NCBI RefSeq assembly: GCF_010499245.1
Contig: NZ_JAAGOW010000005.1
Location: 558,001 to 622,000, forward strand
DNA length: 64,000 nt
Direction: 5' to 3'
Origin: Variovorax sp. WS11
GTDB lineage: Bacteria > Pseudomonadota > Gammaproteobacteria > Burkholderiales > Burkholderiaceae_C
Position numbers and translations under genes: made by a program. The notes under the pieces are model-generated. The model saw only the letters and a list, made by a program, of their open reading frames with translations. It made no database searches and was not told the DNA's origin. Positions 7,992 through 16,830 of the stretch are shown here, piece by piece. How positions within the stretch are numbered: position 1 is the first letter of the stretch; every line of letters starts with the position of its first letter.

Positions 7992-8559
7992 GGCAGAGAA
8001 GTTGAGAAACGGAGCCCAAGTCTTTCTTCGACAACGCGCCGAATCAACTCCTGCTCGGTGCGCAAAATACCTCCTCACCGCGTCGGCGCGCACAGGCCTG
8101 ATTTGCCAGCGAACGGGCAAGGCCATGGCTCGTCGCTGTTGCTTGCCATGCAAGATCGTCGTCGACCCTCGGCGGCGCGCTGCTGCGCTGCGAGCGCGTC
8201 GCACAGCACGCGCGCACGACGATTCCCCTTCGTCTTCGCGTCCGCTGCGGGCATCGCGGCGGTCAATGCCGTCGCTCGAGACGTTTTCTCTTTGGGATAT
8301 CGGTCAGGCGCAGCTTCCACAGCCTTGTTATCCCGGCGGCAGCACGGAAAGAAAGCGCGGAATCGCGGAATCGCGAAGCTGCTTGCACTCCATGGGCGTT
8401 CCCGGGGCTCGGCCCCGCTCAACGAGGAGGCAGTCACCGGAACTTCCACCAAGGATGCGCAGGCGATGCAGGTTCTGGCGACAGCGTCGCGAACTGGCTG
8501 TTACGCTGGCGCCAGCGGCGCTCGACTCTAGCGCAGGCGCCAAGCCGAAAGCATTTCGG
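7992..8559. other. Gene-free stretch
   Basis: Open frames here have Arg/Ser/Ala-rich compositions typical of GC-rich non-coding strands and match nothing recognisable. It must hold the promoter of the Bug operon; no palindrome stands out. Confidence 0.4.
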
Positions 8560-8895
8560 TCACCCCCGCGCGGCCTGGGCTCGCCAAGCGGTGGCCAGGC
8601 GCGCGAGCTCTTCGTCGTCGAGGTCGGCCAACTGCCCCGGCGTTGGCAGAGCCTTCCATTCGCTTTCCTGCCCGGCAAAAAACTGAACGATGACCGCGAA
8701 CTCGCGGCCCGCCCGGGGGGCACCATCTGAGCGGCGGCACAGCAGGCCATCATGGTCGAGGTCGATCAGCCTGCGGCAGGCGCTGGAACGGCTTTCATCG
8801 ACCGAACATCGATCCTTCTCGAGGAACGGACGGAGCGAACGGATGGTGTCGTCTGCGGCTGCGCCCGTGCGGTCTCTGCCGTCTTCTATCTCAGC
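8560..8895 (-). pseudogene. Possible decayed gene without a start codon
   Basis: One minus-strand frame is open for 112 codons and its last ~45 codons look like real protein (REFAVIVQFFAGQESEWKAL, then LADLDDEELARLATAW). No ATG, GTG or TTG lies in the frame, and the upstream stop is at 8898. It may be the 3' remnant of a gene; no family is recognised. Confidence 0.3.
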
Positions 8896-9216
8896 TCAGG
8901 CGTGCCGAGATGAAGAGTGAACAGCGATTTGGACGACCGGGCAGGCGCCCCGTGGCCTTCCCCGGAGGCTCGGCATCGAAATGCGAGATCGTAGCGGGAC
9001 GGGGCACTAATGGGCACTGCCACTGCAGCAGGCGCCGAGCCATCCGATGGGCCGCGCCCATGCGAAGACGGCCAGGAGAGTTGTTGCTGTGCCCGTCCGG
9101 CGCCACGGATTGAAGCTTGCACCCAGCGCACTGCATTGCCAACGGCAAGCGCTCGGGTTGCTGGCCGGCCCATGCTGTCTGCCTTGCGGCCCAGGCTCGA
9201 GTTCGCTCGACTTGGT
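8896..9216. other. Gene-free stretch
   Basis: Nothing supportable on either strand; the open frames look like codon shadows. Confidence 0.35.
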
Positions 9217-9570
9217 TCACGCGCCGGCCTTGATGGCCGAAGGCAAATCGACAGCCGGCATGGCGCCTGCCGGCGGTGGCGCGTTCGATCGCGCGTTCTC
9301 CGCACCCGGGACACGCAGTGCGTTCGGGTCGGCGCGCAACTGTTGGGCGAGGTCGCGGAGTTCTTGAAGGCGGACTTCGTCGGGTTCGGGATAGGCCAGT
9401 CGCCAATCGGCCACCAGCTGCGAGACCACCGGATCATCCAGCGAGCTCAAGGCTTGAAGCAGCTCCGTCTGTTCGGCGGTGCGCCTGGCCTGCAGTTGCG
9501 CGCTGCGGTAGCTTTCCAGGCCAAGCAGAAAACTTGCCGCGAAGACAAAAGCGATCAGGATTTTCAGCAT
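9217..9570 (-). CDS. Hypothetical protein with N-terminal membrane anchor
   Basis: 117 residues. A hydrophobic start (ILIAFVFAASFLLGL) is a signal anchor, followed by a charged helical region with ELLQALSSLDDPVVSQLVAD and LRDLAQQLRADPNALRV, and a Pro/Ala-rich tail. GGAAGGAG directly precedes the ATG. No family recognised. It follows the zeta toxin gene on the same strand after 67 bp and may share its transcript. Confidence 0.65.
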   Translation of the reverse strand: MLKILIAFVFAASFLLGLESYRSAQLQARRTAEQTELLQALSSLDDPVVSQLVADWRLAYPEPDEVRLQELRDLAQQLRADPNALRVPGAENARSNAPPPAGAMPAVDLPSAIKAGA

Positions 9571-9637
9571 GCTCCTTCCTCTACCCGGTGTGTCGTTTCC
9601 AAGCGATTGTGTCCTGGCGCCTCGGCATTCCTTGAGG

Positions 9638-10303
9638 TCATGCGGCGGAGCCGGCTTGTGTCTCCATCGCGGCCTGAACGATCGGTCTCGCCCATTCGGG
9701 GATGGTCTCCAATACCTCCGTGTCGTCCGGGGCCGGGTAGGTCACCCGTCCCTCGACCATCTCGAGGACGAGCACCGGATCCGGGATGTCCTGCCCCGGG
9801 TCGGCCTCCGTGCTGTTGTCGAAGACCTGGAGACGGGCCAGCTGCGGCATCAGCCGGATCAGGTTGATGCGGGAGGCAACCCAACGCTCGCGGATCTTGT
9901 CCTCCGGGATGTCGTGGCCGCCGCAGGCAACGCGCGCGCGGACGCGCTGGATGTGCATTTCCGGGGATCGCAGCCCGCAGAACAGCATCACGACGTCGTG
10001 CGTTGCCGCGGCCTCGGCAAGCAAGGCCGGAATGGTCCTGGCACCCAGCGTGGTCTCGAAGGCGTAGTTCGTCCCGTTGGCGATCGCGGCCTCGAGCTGT
10101 GAGCGCCCGTGCGTCCAGGCACGGGCATTGGCCTCTTCGACCGCCAGGCCCAGCTGCGCCGTCAGTTCGCGTGCAAAGCTGTCGGGGTTGAACCACGCCA
10201 GCCCGTGCTCGGCCAGCATGGCACCGCCCACCGAGCTCTTGCCGGCACCATTGACGCCGGCCAGGACAAAAATGAAGGGCCGGGCAACGGTGGCCGCAGG
10301 CAT
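9638..10303 (-). CDS. Zeta-toxin-like P-loop kinase
   Basis: 221 residues. A Walker A motif GVNGAGKSS is at residues 16-24, followed by the family patterns FNPDSFARELTA and NYAFETTL (DxxA-type base and substrate region). Members of this group (COG4185-like) are small-substrate kinases; zeta toxins phosphorylate UDP-GlcNAc-type sugars and block wall synthesis. The ATG shares one base with the stop of the upstream antitoxin gene (TGATG), the standard toxin-antitoxin arrangement. The exact substrate is unknown. Confidence 0.82.
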   Translation of the reverse strand: MPAATVARPFIFVLAGVNGAGKSSVGGAMLAEHGLAWFNPDSFARELTAQLGLAVEEANARAWTHGRSQLEAAIANGTNYAFETTLGARTIPALLAEAAATHDVVMLFCGLRSPEMHIQRVRARVACGGHDIPEDKIRERWVASRINLIRLMPQLARLQVFDNSTEADPGQDIPDPVLVLEMVEGRVTYPAPDDTEVLETIPEWARPIVQAAMETQAGSAA

Positions 10304-10650
10304 CAGAACGAAGCACCGGCCTTGGGTGGCCGAGCGAGCTTGCCTCGGGATTCGAACAGCGCCGTCGCCCGCTGCCGGGCGCCGGGCTCCTGCAGCACCG
10401 CCAGGCGGGCGTCGAACCGGCCTGCCAGGTCGTCCAGGATCGATTGCTCGCGTGCCTTGATGGCCTCCAGGTCGGAGGTCAATTGCTGGTACGTGGCGGC
10501 GTCGAGCAGCACCATTTCTACCGCCGAGTGGTTGGTGATCGCGACGCTGCCCGTCTGTCGCACCTGGCGGACAACCTCGCCCCACTTGTTCTTGACTTGG
10601 GACGCGTTCTGTCGCGGCAGGTCATCCAGGCTGAGCAGTTCGGGGATCAT
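10303..10650 (-). CDS. Phd/YefM-type antitoxin paired with a zeta-like kinase
   Basis: 115 residues from ATG 10650, with AGGAG ~8 nt upstream. The N-terminal half has the Phd/YefM fold signature (QNASQVKNKWGEVVRQVRQT, then ITNHSAVEMVLLDAATYQQL), which binds operator DNA and usually autoregulates. The C-terminal half is helical and charged and should neutralise the partner. Pairing Phd/YefM with a zeta-type kinase rather than a RelE/Doc toxin is less usual. Confidence 0.8.
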   Translation of the reverse strand: MIPELLSLDDLPRQNASQVKNKWGEVVRQVRQTGSVAITNHSAVEMVLLDAATYQQLTSDLEAIKAREQSILDDLAGRFDARLAVLQEPGARQRATALFESRGKLARPPKAGASF

Positions 10651-10685
10651 GGCGGCGGCTCCTGAGGTCAGGCAGCCATTATGGC

Positions 10686-10705
10686 AAAAATGGCCGGACG
10701 CCGGC
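10686..10705 (-). terminator. Probable rho-independent terminator of ppa-adk
   Basis: On the minus strand GCCGG-CGT-CCGGC is followed by CATTTTTG. It lies about 90 bp past the adk stop and ahead of the antitoxin start. Confidence 0.45.
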
Positions 10706-10720
10706 ATTCAAGACTGATGA

Positions 10721-10733
10721 GGCCAATTTGGCC
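10721..10733. repeat. Short palindrome between adk and antitoxin
   Basis: GGCCAATTTGGCC is a perfect palindrome of 6-bp arms. It lies ~70 bp upstream of the antitoxin start and could be the operator for autoregulation. Confidence 0.3.
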
Positions 10734-10794
10734 CTGGATTGGTCACAGAGTTCCGAGCGGTGGCGTTCACGTCGCGTTTGCGACGCCGCCCAAC

Positions 10795-11463
10795 TCAAGC
10801 TGCAGGCTCGATCGCAAGTGCTGCGAGGACCAGCGATTTGATTCGGTCGACGCTGCCGAGACCGTTGACGGCCCGATACCTTGGCGCTGTGGCTGGGTCC
10901 GTCTCGGCCCAGGCCGCGCAGTAGTCGACCAGCGGCCGGGTCTGCTGGCTGTAGACGTCGAGCCGGTGGCGCACGGTCTCTTCCTTGTCGTCGTCGCGAC
11001 GGATCAGGTCTTCGCCCGTCACGTCGTCCTTGCCCTCGGCCTTCGGCGGGTTGAACTTGACGTGGTAGATGCGCCCGGACGCCGGGTGCGAGCGGCGGCC
11101 GCTCATGCGCTCGATGATGTCGGCGAAGGGCACATCGATCTCGAGCACGTAGTCGAGCTTGACGTTGGCCGCGCGCATGGCGTCGGCCTGCGCAATGGTG
11201 CGTGGGAAGCCGTCGAAGAGGAAGCCGTTGGCGCAGTCCGGCAGCGCGAGGCGCTCCTTGACCAGGTTGATGATCAGGTCGTCGCTCACCAGCGCACCGG
11301 AGGCCATCACCGCCTTGGCCTGTAGGCCCAGCGGCGTGCCGGCCTTGACGGCGGCGCGCAGCATGTCGCCGGTCGAGATTTGAGGAATGCCGTATTTCTG
11401 GCAGATGAAGGCAGCCTGCGTGCCCTTGCCCGCCCCGGGGGCGCCCAACAAAATCAGTCTCAT
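10795..11463 (-). CDS. adk: Adenylate kinase
   Basis: 222 residues, family length. It starts MRLILLGAPGAGKGTQAAFI with the P-loop at 7-15, has GFPRTIAQADAM, and a long LID starting GRRSHPASGRIYH, without zinc cysteines. It interconverts ATP + AMP and 2 ADP. Its ATG overlaps the stop of ppa by ATGA, so the two are translationally coupled. The Burkholderiales housekeeping adk normally sits elsewhere (near kdsB), so this may be a second copy tied to the stress island; this cannot be checked here. Confidence 0.95.
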   Translation of the reverse strand: MRLILLGAPGAGKGTQAAFICQKYGIPQISTGDMLRAAVKAGTPLGLQAKAVMASGALVSDDLIINLVKERLALPDCANGFLFDGFPRTIAQADAMRAANVKLDYVLEIDVPFADIIERMSGRRSHPASGRIYHVKFNPPKAEGKDDVTGEDLIRRDDDKEETVRHRLDVYSQQTRPLVDYCAAWAETDPATAPRYRAVNGLGSVDRIKSLVLAALAIEPAA

Positions 11464-12005
11464 GACTTCTCCTGCGTGCGCGGGATGTTTCGGGAAATGC
11501 CATCCATGATTTCCTTCTTGGCGGCATCGATCCCTTCCCAGCCCAGCACCTTGACCCACTTGCCCTGCTCCAGGTCCTTGTAATGCTCGAAGAAGTGCGT
11601 GATGGCCTTCAGGCGCATCGGGTTCACGTCCTCGACCTTCTTCCAGTGGCTGTAGATGGGCAGCACCTTGTCGGTGGGCACGGCCAGCACCTTGCCGTCG
11701 ACGCCGGCCTCGTCTTCCATCATCAGGATGCCGATCGGCCGGCAGGGCACAACCACGCCCGGCACCAGCGCCCAGGGGGTGATGACCAGCACGTCGACCG
11801 GATCGCCGTCGCCCGAAAGCGTCTGCGGCACATAGCCATAGTTGGTCGGGTAGTGCATCGCTGTCGTCATGAAGCGGTCGACGAAGATCGCGCCGGACTC
11901 CTTGTCGACCTCGTACTTGATCGGATCGGCATTCATCGGGATCTCGATGACGACGTTGAAAGCTTCAGGGGCGTCCTTGCCCGGGGAGATTTTGTCGAAG
12001 GCCAT
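11460..12005 (-). CDS. ppa: Inorganic pyrophosphatase (family I)
   Basis: 181 residues, soluble family I enzyme hydrolysing PPi to 2 Pi. The signature DGDPVDVLV (metal-binding Asp residues) and the NYGYVPQTLSGDGDP context are present, with EVDKESGAIFVDRF near the start. It is the first gene of the ppa-adk pair (4-bp overlap). The sequence TTGATCAATGG just upstream is not a convincing FNR box. Confidence 0.95.
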   Translation of the reverse strand: MAFDKISPGKDAPEAFNVVIEIPMNADPIKYEVDKESGAIFVDRFMTTAMHYPTNYGYVPQTLSGDGDPVDVLVITPWALVPGVVVPCRPIGILMMEDEAGVDGKVLAVPTDKVLPIYSHWKKVEDVNPMRLKAITHFFEHYKDLEQGKWVKVLGWEGIDAAKKEIMDGISRNIPRTQEKS

Positions 12006-12079
12006 GGGAGATTGATCAATGGAACAGGCGCGCGCTGCGCGGAAACGGCGGGAACAGGACTCGGGTGCCTTTCACTGCA

Positions 12080-12664
12080 TCAGCCACCGGCGCCCAAGCC
12101 AATCGGCGCAGGCACTGCGTTGACGATGCGCGTGAAAAGCTCCCTGTATTCCGCATCCGGCTCACACCCGGTCAGCGGGTCCCGATTCGCGCCGAAAGCC
12201 TGGTCGAGCTCAGCCCAGTCCTCTTCTGTCAGCACCCGCTCGGCCAAGGGCAGGATCTCTCGCTCCTCCATGGCCATGTGAGCGAGATAGAAGTCGACGT
12301 AGTGCTCGACGGCCTGCTCGAAGGCCTTGCGGCGCGACTCGCCCATCATCTCGAAGGCAAGCAGTGCATGCTCCACGTTCCGGATCCGGCGCTCACCCCG
12401 CGCGTGATCGTCGTCCAGTCGATCGAGCAGCTCGCGTGACAGCGGGGTTCGTGCGCGCAGCTTCGGAAAGAGCAGTTCAGTTTCCTTTCGATGGTGCCGC
12501 TTTTCTGGAAACTCATCGACATAGAACAGCATCGCCCGCAGTGCTCCGAAGTCGGGCAGCGTGCCTTCGCGACGATGCTGTGCCAGCAGCAGGATGATGG
12601 AGCGCAGCATCGCCGAGAGGGCCGAGTGTTCGTCGCGGATGATTCTGGTGGTGGAATGCGTCAT
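12080..12664 (-). CDS. Hemerythrin-like HHE-domain protein
   Basis: 194 residues. HHE-type diiron ligands are visible in DEHSALSAML, FPEKRHHRKETELLFPKL, DDDHARGE and HYVDFYLAHMAMEE. It closely parallels the C-terminal domain of the globin-hemerythrin fusion at 35.7 kb (both share AMLFYVDEFPEK and AEL-D-AF--NRD-L-GCE). Such proteins bind O2 or NO, or store iron. An FNR-type box lies 58 bp upstream, inside the 3' end of the htrA gene. Confidence 0.88.
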   Translation of the reverse strand: MTHSTTRIIRDEHSALSAMLRSIILLLAQHRREGTLPDFGALRAMLFYVDEFPEKRHHRKETELLFPKLRARTPLSRELLDRLDDDHARGERRIRNVEHALLAFEMMGESRRKAFEQAVEHYVDFYLAHMAMEEREILPLAERVLTEEDWAELDQAFGANRDPLTGCEPDAEYRELFTRIVNAVPAPIGLGAGG

Positions 12665-12715
12665 GCGGGTCCCCTTTGGAAGGCTCTAGGCTCTCACGGC
12701 AGACCTGCGGCGACC

Positions 12716-12729
12716 TTGTCGCAGATCAA
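12716..12729 (-). promoter_or_regulatory. FNR-type box upstream of hemerythrin gene
   Basis: Reads TTGATCTGCGACAA on the minus strand; its centre is ~58 bp before the hemerythrin ATG. It overlaps the end of the preceding protease gene. Confidence 0.65.
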
Positions 12730-14129
12730 GGCAATGCTTGGCCGGCGCCGGCAGGCGGCGTCACCGGCACAAAGGAGGTGATCGAGCCGCGCCTGACCAG
12801 CAGGGCCACGGTCTCGCTCCGCCCGATCGGCTCGAGCGCCCTGTCCAGATCGGTCAGCGCGGCCACACTCACGTCGTTGACCGCCAGGACCACGTCGCCG
12901 AAGCGCAGACCCGCGCGCTGGGCGGATCCCGATGCCGATCTCACGTAGAGCCCGGGCTCGGGCTGACCGCTCGTTGCCTTGGCCGTACGCTCGACCAGGT
13001 CGAGCCCCAGTCGTGCCTCGCGCGCAGTGGGCGCGGCAGCGCGCTGAGGAAAATCGGGCGTGCTTTCCGCGACGGTAAGCTTCACCGCCAGCAGTGCCTT
13101 GCGACGCCAGACGCCCAGCGTCAGCACGCTGCCGGGACGTGAAGCCGCCACGCGCTCCTGGATCTCCGAATAGGCCATCGCCGCGACGCCATCGACTCCC
13201 AATACCACGTCGCCGCTGCGCAGCCCCGCAGTCGCGGCCGGCCCGCCGGCGTCGACGCGCACGATCAGGGCACCCAAGGCCGCGTCCAGCCCAAACGCCG
13301 GCGCGAGATCCGATGTCAGCGCCTGCGTGCGCGCACCGATCTGCCCGCGCGTCACGCGCCCGGTGGACCGGAGCTGCGCCGCGAGGCGCATGGCGGTATC
13401 GATCGGCAGGCTGAATGACACCCCCATGTACCCGCCGCTCGTGGAATAGACCATCGAGTTCAGCCCGACGACTTCGCCGCGCTCGTTGAAAAGAGGCCCA
13501 CCCGAGTTGCCGGGATTGAGCGCGACGTCGGTCTGTATCAGCGGCACACCGCTGCCACCGGGCAGGAAGCGCGGGTTGGCGCTGACCATGCCGGCGGTCA
13601 CGCTCTGCTCGAACCCGAACGGCGACCCCAGCGCCGCCACCCACTCGCCGGCGCAAAGGCGTGCGCTGCTGCCGATGGCTGCGACCGGCAGGTTCGTTGC
13701 CGTGATCTTCAGCACCGCCACGTCGGTGCGCCGGTCGAGTCCGACGACTTCGGCCGCCAGGCGACGTTGCCCGCCGAGCAGGACCGATAGCTCCTGGGCG
13801 CCGAACACCGCGTGAGCGCTGGTCAGAACGTAGCCGTCGGCGCTGACGATGAAGCCCGACGCGGATGTGCGCTGCGATCCCAGCCTTGGGCGGGGAGCGA
13901 TCTCCAGTTTGTCGTTGTCACCCCCGTCGGCATCCTGTCCGACCGCCAGGACGCTCACGACCGCCGGAGCCTGGCGTGCGACGGCTGTCACAAAGTCGAC
14001 GCCCTGCCCCGGAGCACCCGCCGGGTCCGCACAGGGTCGGTCGCGCGACCACGAAGGTGTGGCGCCCGCGAACGCCAGTGCACCGATCACGACCGCTGCG
14101 AGGGTCCGCGCGAACCGGCGCACAAACAT
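12726..14129 (-). CDS. HtrA/DegP-type periplasmic serine protease with two PDZ domains
   Basis: 467 residues. A signal peptide (~1-28) is followed by a trypsin-like domain with catalytic His106 (TSAHAVFG), Asp136 (RRTDVAVL) and Ser209 (NPGNSGGPLF), then PDZ domains at ~265-355 and ~385-455. HtrA proteins degrade or refold damaged envelope proteins. It starts 1 bp after the usp gene, so the pair is an operon driven from the FNR-type box at 14615-14628. PDZ2 is followed by a short Pro/Ala tail. Confidence 0.92.
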   Translation of the reverse strand: MFVRRFARTLAAVVIGALAFAGATPSWSRDRPCADPAGAPGQGVDFVTAVARQAPAVVSVLAVGQDADGGDNDKLEIAPRPRLGSQRTSASGFIVSADGYVLTSAHAVFGAQELSVLLGGQRRLAAEVVGLDRRTDVAVLKITATNLPVAAIGSSARLCAGEWVAALGSPFGFEQSVTAGMVSANPRFLPGGSGVPLIQTDVALNPGNSGGPLFNERGEVVGLNSMVYSTSGGYMGVSFSLPIDTAMRLAAQLRSTGRVTRGQIGARTQALTSDLAPAFGLDAALGALIVRVDAGGPAATAGLRSGDVVLGVDGVAAMAYSEIQERVAASRPGSVLTLGVWRRKALLAVKLTVAESTPDFPQRAAAPTAREARLGLDLVERTAKATSGQPEPGLYVRSASGSAQRAGLRFGDVVLAVNDVSVAALTDLDRALEPIGRSETVALLVRRGSITSFVPVTPPAGAGQALP

Positions 14130-14130
14130 T

Positions 14131-14553
14131 TCAACGCACCAGCAGGACCGGGACGGTGCAACGCGCCAGCACCTTGGTGGCGACCGAGCCGAGCACCAAG
14201 TTCTTCAAGGCGCCGACCCCGTGCGATCCCATGACCAGCAGATCGAACTTGCCAGCTTCCGCATATGAAGCGATTTCATCGGCGGGATGGCCGACCTTGT
14301 GGACGAAGGTTGCGTCGATGTCCTGCTCGCGCAGAAAGGCCTGGATCGGCTCCAGCACGACGCGTGCCTCGTCTTCGTAGTAGCCGTGCACCATCTCGGG
14401 CCCCGCGAACGCAGCCGCGCGGTGCGGCACCGGCAGGACCACGTAGAGGACCGTAAAGGTCTCAGCCGTGCCGAGGCAGTCCTTGTGCGTCGTCAGGTAG
14501 GACAGCATGCGCTTCGTGTAGTCGCTGCCATCCACCGCGAGAAGAGTCTTCAT
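14131..14553 (-). CDS. UspA-family universal stress protein
   Basis: 140 residues, single USP domain. It opens MKTLLAVDGSDYTKRML and has the ATP-binding pattern GSHGVGALKNLVLGSVATKV near the end, followed by VPVLLV. Expected to bind ATP and support survival under energy limitation. It is the first gene of the usp-htrA operon and shares a single centred FNR-type box with the divergent usp gene. Confidence 0.92.
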   Translation of the reverse strand: MKTLLAVDGSDYTKRMLSYLTTHKDCLGTAETFTVLYVVLPVPHRAAAFAGPEMVHGYYEDEARVVLEPIQAFLREQDIDATFVHKVGHPADEIASYAEAGKFDLLVMGSHGVGALKNLVLGSVATKVLARCTVPVLLVR

Positions 14554-14614
14554 GATGAGTCTTTCGATGAGGTTCCGGATTGCCCGATGTTCGTCGCCGG
14601 CTCATCGGTCTCTC

Positions 14615-14628
14615 TTGCGCCAGATCAA
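14615..14628. promoter_or_regulatory. FNR-type box shared by two divergent usp genes
   Basis: TTGCGCCAGATCAA; its centre is ~68 bp from both start codons (14553 and 14689). On the plus strand GATACT begins 21 nt after the box, as expected for a -10 element at a class II site. Confidence 0.8.
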
Positions 14629-14688
14629 GTCGCGAGAAGTCGGCGTGCCGATACTGGCTGCATCTCAACTCACAGGCAGGAGCAGGCC

Positions 14689-15210
14689 ATGTATCAACGA
14701 ATCCTCGTTCCCATCGACGGCAGCGACACGTCGAAACGCGGTCTCGATGAGGCCATTCGACTTGCCAAGCTGACGCAGGGACAGCTGCGGGTCTTTCATG
14801 TGATCGACGAACTCTCGTTCGCTCTCGCGATGGATGCCTACGCGGGCTATACCGGCGACTGGCTCAAGGTGCTCCGCGAGAACGGCAAGCGCATCCTCGA
14901 TGAAGCCAGGGCCGCCGCCGAGGCCGCCGGCGTCGAAGCCGAGGCCCAGCTCTGCGACAGCTTTTCGGGGTCGGTCCATCAAATGGTGAACGCCGAAGCG
15001 GCCAAGTGGCCCGCGGATTTGATCGTTCTCGGCACGCACGGCCGTCGCGGAGTCGGGCGCGTCGTCATGGGCAGCAGCGCGGAGCATGTCCTGCGATATG
15101 CCTCGGTGCCGGTCCTTCTGGTGCGGGCGCCGGAAGCCGAGACGAAGGCCGAAGCGGCGGCGACGTCGACGCGTGTCAGCCTGCCTACCGGTGCCCTGGC
15201 CTTCGAGTAG
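14689..15210 (+). CDS. UspA-family universal stress protein
   Basis: 173 residues: USP domain 1-145 (MYQRILVPIDGSDTSKRGLD, GTHGRRGVGRVVMGSSAEHV, VPVLLVRAPE) and a ~28-residue tail. The start is preceded by GGCAGGAG. It is a near-duplicate of the usp gene at 59722: both share HVIDELSFALAMDAYAG and AAKWPADLIVLGTHGRRGVG, and similar promoters. Convergent with the kinase gene downstream. Confidence 0.93.
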   Translation: MYQRILVPIDGSDTSKRGLDEAIRLAKLTQGQLRVFHVIDELSFALAMDAYAGYTGDWLKVLRENGKRILDEARAAAEAAGVEAEAQLCDSFSGSVHQMVNAEAAKWPADLIVLGTHGRRGVGRVVMGSSAEHVLRYASVPVLLVRAPEAETKAEAAATSTRVSLPTGALAFE

Positions 15211-15240
15211 TGCGCCCCCGGCCCGGCCGCGCGGCTCGCT

Positions 15241-16830
15241 TCAGTGCGAGCGCGCGAGCCACCGGGCGCCGAGTGAAGCCACATCCACAGGCTCATCGGT
15301 AGCGACTTCCAGCGTGAAGGCGCACTCGTCCCGGCCGAGCGGCTCGTGGGTGGCAAGCTGCCGCTCGAGCACGGGCAGGGTCGCCTCGGACGCATCGCTG
15401 CCCTCGGCATCGCGTGCCGCCACTCGGCGGCGTAGCTGGGCCTCGGCGGCGCGGCAATGGAGAATCGAGAACGGCACGCGCAGCTCGGCCGCCAGGGCCC
15501 GGAACGCCAGTCGTTCGTCCCGGCGCAGAAAGGCGGCATCGACGATCACGGGATAGCCGGCCTGCAGTGCCGTGCGGGCGCACTCGGCCAGGCGCGCGAA
15601 CGTGCGCCGGGTCGCTTCCTGGCTGTAGATCTCGGCGTGGCGATCGGCTGAACGTTGCTGCGCCCCCAGCCCGAAAAGGCGCTTGCGCTCGACATCCGAG
15701 CGGATGCGGATCGCACCCGCGGGGGCCAGAAGCGCGGCAGCCACGGTCGACTTCCCCGAGCCGGACAACCCGTGCGCGATCATCAGACGTGCCGTGCCGT
15801 CCGCGGTGCGCGCAAGCTCGGCTGCGCAGGCGAGGTAGTCCGGCTCGCTGGGCAGGGAGGCGTCCGCGCCGGTTCGCGCGCGCAGGCGGCAGACCAGTGC
15901 CCGCACCAGCGCCCTGTACACCTCGTAGAAGCGCAGAACCGGCACGCCCGCATAGTCGCCGCTGTGCTGCAGATACGCGTCCAGAAAGCGAAACGCAAGA
16001 TCCGGGCGATCATGCGCCTTCAGGTCCATCGTGAGAAAGGCGATATCGCTCATCACGTCGATCCAGCGCAACGAAGGATCGAATTCGATGCAATCGAAGG
16101 CGGTCAGATGCCCATCGAGTAGCACCACATTGGCCAGGTGAAGATCGCCATGGCATTCGCGCACCGCTCCGTGCCGCTGTCGTTCCAGCCATGCGGTGCG
16201 CAACGCCCTCTTCTGCTCGAACACCCAGGCCTGTAGGTCACTCGGACACCGCACGCCACCACCGGCGCGCAGACGGGCCAACGCATCGACGACCGGGCGC
16301 CCGACCTGGGCCGGGGCGCCGAATGTGGAGTCCGGCGCGGCCATCTGCGCTTCCTCATGAAACACCGCCAGACGCTGCGCGAACTGCTCGAGCTGCCCCT
16401 CCTGCAAGCGCCCTGCCGGCAACAGGCTGCACAGCAGGGCGTCCTCGGGAAACCGGCGCATGCAGACGGCGAAGTCCATGGGCTCGCCCTCGCCGAGGTA
16501 CGGCACCTGCGTCGTGCCGCACACGGGAACGACACCGACATAGAGCGACGGCGCGAGCCGCCGGTTGAGGCGCACCTCCTCCTCGCAGAAATGCTTGCGC
16601 GCCGCCAGCGACCGGAAGTCGACGAAACCCAGGGCGACGGGCTTTTTCAACTTGTAAGCCAGCTTCGACGTCAGCAGCACCCAGGAGATGTGGGTCTCCA
16701 TCAGCGAGACGGGCTGACCGGTGTCCGACTGAAGGCGTTCGCGCAACGCCGTCGCCAGCGTGCGATCCGCGGCAACGGCGGCCGATATGTGCAGCTTCAT
16801 TTGGACAGTGTGCGTGATCGCGACCGGCAT
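15241..16830 (-). CDS. Fused aminoglycoside-phosphotransferase-like / AAA P-loop kinase
   Basis: 529 residues from ATG 16830, whose A is shared with the stop of the ATPase gene (TGATG); ATG 16800 is an alternative 10 codons in. The N-terminal ~330 residues are APH-like with CHGDLHLANV (Brenner HxDxxxxN) and AFDCIEFD. The C-terminal part (~345-510) is a P-loop kinase with GLSGSGKST and a zeta/AAA_33-like layout. Paired domains of this type occur next to usp genes in other proteobacteria; the substrate is unknown. Last gene of the usp-ATPase-kinase operon. Confidence 0.85.
   Translation of the reverse strand: MPVAITHTVQMKLHISAAVAADRTLATALRERLQSDTGQPVSLMETHISWVLLTSKLAYKLKKPVALGFVDFRSLAARKHFCEEEVRLNRRLAPSLYVGVVPVCGTTQVPYLGEGEPMDFAVCMRRFPEDALLCSLLPAGRLQEGQLEQFAQRLAVFHEEAQMAAPDSTFGAPAQVGRPVVDALARLRAGGGVRCPSDLQAWVFEQKRALRTAWLERQRHGAVRECHGDLHLANVVLLDGHLTAFDCIEFDPSLRWIDVMSDIAFLTMDLKAHDRPDLAFRFLDAYLQHSGDYAGVPVLRFYEVYRALVRALVCRLRARTGADASLPSEPDYLACAAELARTADGTARLMIAHGLSGSGKSTVAAALLAPAGAIRIRSDVERKRLFGLGAQQRSADRHAEIYSQEATRRTFARLAECARTALQAGYPVIVDAAFLRRDERLAFRALAAELRVPFSILHCRAAEAQLRRRVAARDAEGSDASEATLPVLERQLATHEPLGRDECAFTLEVATDEPVDVASLGARWLARSH

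Noticed and set aside
7750..8730. A 326-codon plus-strand frame over the gap at 8 kb
   Set aside because: No recognisable motif, no ribosome binding site, overlaps the Bug signal peptide region; typical GC-rich chance frame.
12008..12021. TTGATCAATGG near the ppa start as an FNR box
   Set aside because: Only one half site; the second half does not fit at 14-bp spacing.
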